Assembly (NCBI GenBank): GCA_019137255.1
Contig: WPDH01000185.1
Coordinates: 1 to 64,000 of the forward strand
Length of the DNA: 64,000 nt
From: Corinectria fuckeliana
Lineage: Eukaryota; Ascomycota; Sordariomycetes; Hypocreales; Nectriaceae
Direction of reading: 5' to 3'
This document shows positions 56,472-64,000 of the stretch, piece by piece. Below the pieces are notes generated by a model. The model saw only the letters and a list, made by a program, of their open reading frames with translations, ran no database searches and had not been told where the DNA came from. The stretch's first letter is position 1; every line of letters starts with the position of its first letter. A program made the translations under genes and the position numbers.

Positions 56472-58087
56472 ATCTAGCCTGAGAATTATTCACCACATGT
56501 TTAATCTCTGTGTATCTTATCCTTTATCGTCTACATTCTTGTGGATAGATGTATGCCTTTAATCTAGTGACTAATTAGCTTAATTAATATCAGATGATTA
56601 TGTCTAATAGTATAACTCAGCCGGCACCTTATCTTAATATAAGATAATAGGTATGTAGGGTTGCGTGAGAAGTGGGGGATAACACGGGTATAATACAGAT
56701 AAAAGATAAGTGCTTTTTTCTAGGAGATGTCTGTAGGTAAATCTATTGTATTTTGGGATTATAATTAGTATTTAGGATTATTAAGAATATTATTATAACC
56801 TTCTAATTATTAATATTACTGCTTAGATAACTTATAGGTAGCCTAACCTTATAATAATTATTATAATTTTAGCCCTACTAATAATAAAAGCAGCTAACTT
56901 TTTATAACCTTTTATAGATTTCCTAAGAGCTTAAATTAATATATTTAGACTTTTAATTTATTTATTTTTTAGCTAAGAAATTAAGAGCTTTTTACCCTAA
57001 GATTTAATCCCTACTTTATAATAGTTATAAGCCTAGTCTATATAACCTGATTTAACTACTATTAATACCTCTTTTTCTTAATCTCTAACAATTATTTTTC
57101 TTACTTACCTAGTTTCTACTTATTATAGCCTTAACCTACCTCTAAAATATATTTTAACACTAGAATCTAAATTCTTATATATATATTACCTTAAGGATAA
57201 TAGTATATTAAGACTATAGTAATAGTACTAATATTCTTCTAATAGCTATTAATTTAGAGGTGTATAAACTTAACTAAAGTTAATATAACTCTCTTATAAG
57301 AATTAACTAGTATATACTAAGCAAAAATAATAAACCTGTTATAAAACTAAGTAGAATACTAGTAGATAACCTAAAAAACAAAGTATATAATACTATTACT
57401 AGAATTATCCCTACTATATCTCTTAAATAAGTTTAGTATATTATCTAAACTTATATATTTATATATAAGATGTAAGCTTATATCTTATATAAGAAGAATA
57501 CTATATGTAACTATAAAACAGTCTTTAAGAACTAAATCACTATAAATATTATTATAGCTTTTACTTTTATTATTAATACAGCTCTTACTATACTCTTAGA
57601 TTATAAGAGAGGCTAACTCTCTTATATATTAATTATAGTATAAAACCTAGTGCTTTTAAACTAGGGAAATATAAAGTAAATAACTTAAAGCTATATTAAA
57701 CATAAAGTTATAATCTAAATAAGAAATACACCTCTTAATATTAACAGCTAAACCTTAAAAGATACTATTAAGATAGTAAACTAAGCTTATAATAACTCTA
57801 GTATTATTATTATAAGAAAGCTACTAAGTGGTAATACTATTCTTATATTTTATATAGTAGATAAGATATAAGCTATTTATACTAAAAATTAGGTTACTAA
57901 AGCTTTTAGTAATAGTATAGCTCTCTCTCTTCTAATATTTATAGTAATAGTAAAAAGAATCTAACTTATATTTATCCTAAATAATACTAATAAGCTTATT
58001 AAAGAAATTAACAAATCTAATTAACTAAAAATCTTTTAAGTTAAAAAGTAAAAAACTAGCTAATCTAGCCTTAAAGTAAAAATAAAC
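56472..58087. other. AT-rich RIP-degraded DNA, unassigned
   Basis: Composition falls to strongly AT from about 56560, with C nearly limited to CpT and CpC. No ORF, no recognisable transposase or polymerase text that I could support. Probably decayed repeats. Confidence 0.5.
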
Positions 58088-58782
58088 TGTAAGAGTTAGA
58101 GTAGTATACCTAACCTTTAATAGAAAGTCCTAGCTATAAGGCTAAAAAGATTAAACGATTTAAGTAAGCTGTGTTACTTAATTATACTGTATAACAGGTT
58201 ATAAGAGAGCTCTCTTAGTGAGCTCTTAGTAAGCTCTCTGCTTAGCTGTACTCTTATAATTATCCCCCCCTCTTAACAGCATATCCTAAGCTGCTAGCTT
58301 ATTAGGTGTAGTATAACCTCTTTTACTTTAGGCGTAAAAAGCCTCTTCTGCTACTATTATAAGAGGTCTACTACTATAAGGCTAGAAATATAGCAACCCT
58401 GTTGTGCTTATATATATATATATGTTAAAGAGTGGCTTAGCTCTCAGGCCTAAGATAACCACTACTATTAACCCCTAAGGCTTTAGTTATAATAGGTAAC
58501 TATATATGTTTATTCTTATAAGCTTAGCACTTATTATAGTTATAAGGTTTAGCAGGGATTTAAACTTATAACCTTCTGTATAGTACTAGACCTAATATAT
58601 ACTTAAATAATTATAAGAGTTAGAGTGGTATACTTAACCTTTAATAGAAAGTCCTAGCTGTAAGGCTAAAAAGATTAAATAATTTAAGTAAGCTATGTCA
58701 CTTAATTATACTATATAACAGGTTATAAGAGAGCTCTCTTAGCAAGCTCTTAGTAAGCCCTCTACTTAGCTATACTCTTATA
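58088..58782 (-). mobile_element. Miniature LTR element (TRIM-like), 171-bp LTRs
   Basis: Two 171-bp direct repeats, 58088-58258 and 58612-58782, differ by scattered C/T and G/A changes only. Each begins TGTAAGAGT or TATAAGAGT and ends ACTCTTATA. Flanks are TAAAC before and TAAAT after, a 5-bp duplication with one C-to-T difference. On the minus strand the 353-bp interior has a polypurine tract (AAGAGGGGGGG, from CCCCCCCTCTT at 58264-58274) next to the repeat at 58088-58258, as at a 3' LTR. It has no room for genes, so it would be non-autonomous. The interior also holds a B-box-like tRNA trace (minus strand GGTTATAAGTTTAAATCCC, about 58550-58575). Confidence 0.6.
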
Positions 58783-60049
58783 TAAATCTTATCTTACATA
58801 TTAGCTCTATTAAAAAGGCTAACCACTTATATAATAATAGCTTACTACTTAATATATAATTATATAACTATAAGCTTTTTAATAAGAGGCTTTAACCTAC
58901 TTAATACTATAACTACTTTAAGTTTAAACACTTAGCTTAAAACTATAAATTAGCCCTAACCTATAGATATTATAAAGGTGTTATATATATTAATAGAAAA
59001 AAATACTTAACTAAATATAAAAAAATCCTCTTAAATTATATTTTTTATAAGAGTAAACACTTAGCTTAAAGCTATAACTGTCTTATTATAGTCTTATACT
59101 AAGCTTATACTAAGAAAGAATACTTAGATAGACCTTTTTACTTTTAAGAATATATAGTAACTAAACTTTTAACTTAAGAGCTCTTACTTTTACTATTCTT
59201 ACTATTAGCCTAGCTTATATAGTTCTTATTAAGAAAACCTTATATAGCTATAGTAATAAACTCTTATATAGTTTATAGAAAACTTTATATAAAACTAAAG
59301 TATACTAATAAAAACAGGGGGTAAAGTTTATAAAAAATAAGAGAGTAAAGTGTATAAATATTATTATAGGCTAAAATAGTTAAGAGGGGTATATATAGGA
59401 AGATAACTTTAATATAATATTAGGGAAGATAAGCCTAGTAATATAAGTTATAAGTTAAGTAAGAAACTTATAAAATAAGATATTTATATTTAAAGACTTA
59501 AGATTAATTATAGGTTAATATATTCTTACTTATTACTTATATTAGTAAGAGCTTATAATATAAATATTAAGAGTATAAAAAGTAAGTATATAAAGAGTAA
59601 TACTTAAAAGATAAGAGAACCTATTTATAAAAGAGTAATATATATTATATACACCCTAAATTATACTATTACTAATATAAAGCTATTTATTTATCTATCT
59701 AAGTATCTAGTAATCTTATATAAGTTATATTAAGTTATATATATAACTTATAAGATATATAGTTATTTAAAGTTATTATATAATAAGATTAAAGCTAAGA
59801 ATTAATATAAGATTATATAAACTATCTAAGTAATTTTAGGACTTATTTAAGACTAAGCTGAGTTATAAGCATTTTAGTATCTACTACTAACTATAAAGCT
59901 TATCTTATTTTTTATACTATTAGAAGTAGATAGATTAAGGTGTAATTAATACTTATATATTAGTTAATAAAAATAGTAGATATAATAGTATTACTAAAAG
60001 GAGTATTAATAGGAGAACAATTAGAAGAAGGGTGGTAATATAATAAGCT
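58783..60049. other. AT-rich RIP-degraded DNA, unassigned
   Basis: Decayed text between the miniature LTR element and the TLH relic. Some stretches give long near-open frames when stops are ignored (about 58800-59200), perhaps a separate Cys/His-rich gene, but I cannot assign a family. Confidence 0.4.
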
Positions 60050-63000
60050 AAGCTAAGTAGGAGCGAATAGTACTGTAAAAAATAAGCGTATATTATTAGA
60101 GGTTTTTCTAGTCTTATATAGTAAGCAGGTGGTTTAAAGTTAGGCAGGAGAGTAGGCTATTAGGCAGATAAGCTAGTAATAGTAAAGTGACTAAGAATTT
60201 TACTAAGAAGATCACTTATATTTACTAGGTATAAGCAAACTAATTTAAGGCGAGAAAGAAAGAGATAATCTAGGTTACTAATAATAAGATAGAGCTAAAC
60301 AGATAGGTTAAGTAAGTAGATTAAGATAACTACTTATCTAGGCTAGATTTAGATTAACTATAAAATACTGCTAGGCTAATTTAAGAGGATAAAGCTATAC
60401 TGTAAGAGATATATAATAGTCTTAACTAAGTCTTAGACTAGGTATAAGTAATAATAGTACTTATAAAGGTTAGGTTGCTTATATTATTTAAGGTTAAGTA
60501 GAAGAAGGTTAATATTAAGCTAAATAGGCTGTTTAATAATCAGCTTAAGAATAATATATAAGTATACTATAAGGATATATAATAAAAGATAATATGTATT
60601 TAGTAGTAAATATAAATATAAGAGAATAAGAATTAGCTACTATTTTAGTTAATAGTATAGTAAGATAAGAGATATAATATATTTAAAAAGGCAGTTAAGA
60701 TAGTTATAAAAGACAGCCTAGCTAAGGTAAAGATAAGAGCTAAGATTAACTAACTATACTTAGATATACTAATTAGCTTTTTAGACTACTAACTTAAGTG
60801 AAGCTATTATAATAATATTATACTTAGTGTATTAGCTATACTAAGAATCTAGAAAGATTAAGAGTGGGTTAATATAATTAATTATATGCTTATCTACTCT
60901 GCTATTATTAAGTGTATATAAATGTTTATTATATATTAGTTATACTTAGAGTTAAAAGAGGAGATTTTTAGGTTAATAAGAAGGTTAAGTATAAGTAAGA
61001 AGAAGGTATATAACTAGTTAAGCAGGTTATTTATAATTATATAAGCTAAGATATAACAGTTTATAACACAGACTAGTAAGAAGCTAAGAGTATAGCTAAT
61101 ATTAATAGATTAGATTTATAATTCCTATATATATAGTAAGTATATATAGTTTAATATACTAATAAGTAGTAGTATTAATTAGGATAGTAACTAGATTAAA
61201 TACTAGTAGATTAAATTTAGTATAAGATAGTTATCTAAGATATTATATATACTTGTTAAGAAGGCTAAGAGTTTACTTAGGCAGCTAATAATAGTAGAGA
61301 AGAAGGGGTTAAAAAGGCTACTATAGATTAAGTAGTCTAAGCTTAAAGATAACTATAGTAAGAACTAAGTTAGGTACTTATTCTTATAAGATAACTAGAA
61401 TAAATAGCTAGGTAAAAATAAGAATTAAGTGTTATAGTAGATACTAAAGTCTAAGGTAAGATAATAAGAGTGGGTATCTAATAGTAGTAGTAGTAATAAT
61501 ATAAACCTATATAAGGCTAGAACTATATAGGTGTATAGCCACATATTAGTATAGTTTTAAGAGAGGTTTTAGCTACTTAAGTATATAGTAATACTACTAG
61601 GGCAGATAATAAAGGTATTAGAGATCTAGGTAGTTAATATAGTTAATAAAGGTATCTAAAACGTTTTAGCATATAAGAGAATAATAAGCTATATTATATT
61701 ATATTATAAGAGCTACTAAGCTACTAGATATACTAAGGTGATTTACTAGTACTTACTATAAGAGATAAGTAAGCTATTATTATAGTATATATAGTTAGTA
61801 TTACTATTTTAGTAGTAAGTGTAAGATATAGTAAAATAGGTGGATTATTATAGCCTGTTTTTATAGGCTAATAAGATTATAAGCTAGATAGAGAAAGAAG
61901 AAGGTATAAAATAGAGAGAGTAAGAGTAGAAGTAAAAAGAGTAAGAGTAAAAAGAGTAGAAAAGTTAGTAGGAGGGTTAGTAAGAGAGTAAGTAAGTAGG
62001 TAAGACTAGGAAAGAAGATATTATACTACTTATAATAGAGGGCTTTACTAAGTAGTTATAAGAGCTAAAATAAATAGCTAACTAAGTTAAGTGTATTCTT
62101 TAATAGTATAGTTAGCAGCTATTAGATTATTAACTAAATATTAGCTTATAGTAATATATTACTATTATAATTACTAACTAGTATCTAAAAGTATAATTTA
62201 GGTAGGATAGTATTAAGAGTGATAAGAATAAAAATAGTATTAACAACTATATTATAAACTTATAGGCTAGGTATAAAATGTATATAATAGGTATAATTTA
62301 TATATAAGAGCTATAGTAGTTCTAAAGTAGTATAGCTATATAGTAAGACTAGTTCTAAGTGATTAGCTAGTAGTAATACTAGCTGCTTAGGTTTAAAGCT
62401 AAGAATTAGAGTATATTTATAACAGGAAGTAAGTGATAGCAGAAGGTATATAATAGTAAGCGTAAAAAGGTATAGTACTAACACTTTATATAGCTATAGT
62501 AAGTAAATATAAAAGAGCAGCTATAGTAGATAATAGGAGAAGATATATACTTCTAAGGCAATTAGAAGGCTATTATCTAAGCAATTATTTAAGAGGAGAG
62601 CCTAATTATCTAGATTACTAGAATAAGTAAAGGTAAGAGCTTATTATTTATACTACTAGTATACTACTTGCCTAAGAGTAAGATAATAATTATAGTAGTA
62701 CTACTAGTAGTATTATAAGAAGACTTATAGAGCTGCTATAAGAAGAGTAAGATTAAGTTATATATATAGTAAAGTAGCTAATAGGAAAACCTAATAGTAT
62801 TAATTATTTATATTATACTAGAATTAGCTATAACTAAGAGGTTCTAAGACTTTATTAACTAACTATAAATATAATAGTAGCTTAACTAGGTTATAATTAA
62901 TAAGTATTATATAATGCTTAATAGTAAGAAGAACTTTTAACTATAGCTGCTAAAGCTAGGTCTAGTACTTAAAGAGTAGAGAGTTTAGCTAGTGTTCTTA

Positions 63001-64000
63001 ATAGCTATATTACTACTATTAGAGAAGAAGGACTTTTTCTGCTAGCTTAAGTTACCTGTAAGATAAGCTTATATTATTTAGTTATAAATAATAAGAAAGA
63101 ATATTATATACTATATAAAAGCTATTAAGGTGTAAAAGAGAGAGTAGTAAGAGAAAGAAAAGGATTTAAGAGTGTGTATAATTATATAGGTATACTTAGA
63201 TTAACAGGTAGATAAGAGAGTTATTATATATACTAGGATAATTAAGTAAGTTAACTAACTAGTAGAGAAGCTTAGGTATAATTAGTACTATAGTAAGGTT
63301 AATATAGTAGAGGGTAAAATAAGATAGCTTAGAGTGTAAATTAAAAGGGGTTAGCTTATAGTAGTAATAAATATATTAAGACTAGAGGTTAATATGCTAA
63401 ATATATAGCTTATAGTATATATAAGAATACTAAGTAAGCTATAAGACTATATATAAGAGAGTAAACAAGCTAGGTAAGATAGTAGTAATAGTAAGATAGT
63501 AATAGTATAAAGAAAGGTGAGAAAGGTTAAGAAGAAGCAGTAAGATATATAGTAGAATAAGAAGAAGAAAAGCAGGCTAGAATAGAAAAATTTAATAAAA
63601 AAGTTTATTAAAGGTAAAAGGTATAAATATATAGTGCTTAACAGGGTGATAAATAAGTAGATTAGGTAAGTTAAGTATAAAAAGGATAAAAAGGTATATA
63701 ATATATATAAAAGGAGAATATAAAAAAGAGAGTTAATAGAGCGGGTAGTAAAGGTAAAAAAGAAAGTAGTAGTAGTAAAAAGAGTGATTTAAGATAACTT
63801 TAATATATAAAGGCAGAAAGTATAGTTTAAATAGTAAAAGATATAATAAGAGGCTATATAGAAAGAGGAGAAAGTAGCTAACTTTAAGATAAAGATAAAA
63901 AGATAGGTAAAAAGCTGTATATTATACTAGTTAATAAGAGTTAAGAAGGCAGATTATAATTTTAAAATGTATTTTAACTAAGTAGAGTAGTTATAAAAGG
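60050..64000 (+). pseudogene. Telomere-linked (TLH-type) RecQ helicase relic, RIP-ruined, partial at window end
   Basis: From about 61.7 kb to 63.7 kb one plus-strand frame (positions congruent with 63361), read through its many TAA/TAG/TGA codons, follows fungal TLH-type RecQ helicases without a frameshift. Motif I region at 62620-62640 reads RISKGKS; the DECH box at 62899-62910 reads N-K-Y-Y, each change a G-to-A or C-to-T; motif V at 63361-63405 reads VVINILRLEVNMLNI for the family's ATNALGLGVDVPDI; motif VI at 63454-63480 reads stop-E-S-K-Q-A-R-stop-D for QESGRAGRD. A C-terminal Cys-rich segment follows (63604 on). Upstream (61.7-62.5 kb) is the family's N-terminal region. The start near 60.05 kb is approximate. 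Such helicases are typically subtelomeric. Confidence 0.8.

Noticed and set aside
58388..58402. hAT terminus (GCAACCCTG) inside the right RIP block
   Set aside because: Single 9-mer match inside the miniature LTR element without partner end or 8-bp duplication.

Overview
The window is nuclear DNA of a filamentous ascomycete (Pezizomycotina; a sordariomycete or hypocrealean fungus is my best guess, by inference only). Support comes from genes split by 48-84 bp GT-AG introns with CTNAC-like branch sites, from fungal families (GH7 cellulase, secreted M28 aminopeptidase, alpha-carbonic anhydrase, CAP/PR-1 protein, HNH_2 protein, DDX60-like helicase, fused FAD monooxygenase), and from AT-rich blocks with the mark of repeat-induced point mutation (RIP): surviving C lies mostly before T or C, surviving G mostly after A, and CpG and CpA are nearly absent.

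Layout. 1-4854: RIP-ruined Ty1/copia retrotransposon on the minus strand, with its 5' LTR at 4692-4854. 4865-22.7 kb: decayed ORF, monocarboxylate-type MFS transporter, M28 aminopeptidase, F-box-like protein, alpha-carbonic anhydrase, GH7 endoglucanase, ankyrin protein, GH18 chitinase relic, ACT-domain protein and a polytopic membrane protein, closed by an unmutated solo LTR of the same copia family (22673-22839, 5-bp target duplication). 23-38 kb: CitMHS/ArsB-like permease, secreted TAP-like alpha/beta hydrolase, CAP protein, AlaX-type tRNA-editing enzyme, helical/TM protein, and a 778-aa protein joining an FAD monooxygenase to a multi-spanning membrane domain. 38.8-52 kb: accessory stretch rich in broken genes (kinase relic, frameshifted phosphotransferase, truncated DDX60-like helicase, interrupted vWA/zinc-finger gene, SDR relic) around an intact HNH_2 gene and a 1,544-bp hAT-type element. 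52.3-56.5 kb: amidase, MetX-like alpha/beta hydrolase and RidA-family deaminase, possibly a small catabolic cluster. 56.5-64 kb: second RIP block, holding a miniature LTR element with 171-bp LTRs and a plus-strand relic of a fungal telomere-linked (TLH-type) RecQ helicase that runs off the window end.

How it fits together. The genes left of 38 kb look like a saprotrophic or host-interaction set: secreted cellulase, peptidases, carbonic anhydrase, CAP protein and transporters. The right half looks subtelomeric or accessory: TLH relic, several transposon classes, decaying kinase/helicase/vWA genes. Many nonsense codons in the broken genes are TAA, TAG or TGA where CAA, CAG or CGA would keep the frame, so RIP-type C-to-T change, perhaps leaking from nearby repeats, is a plausible common cause. 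Exon joins were worked out by hand from splice signals, phase and reading-frame continuity; none was checked against transcripts or databases.
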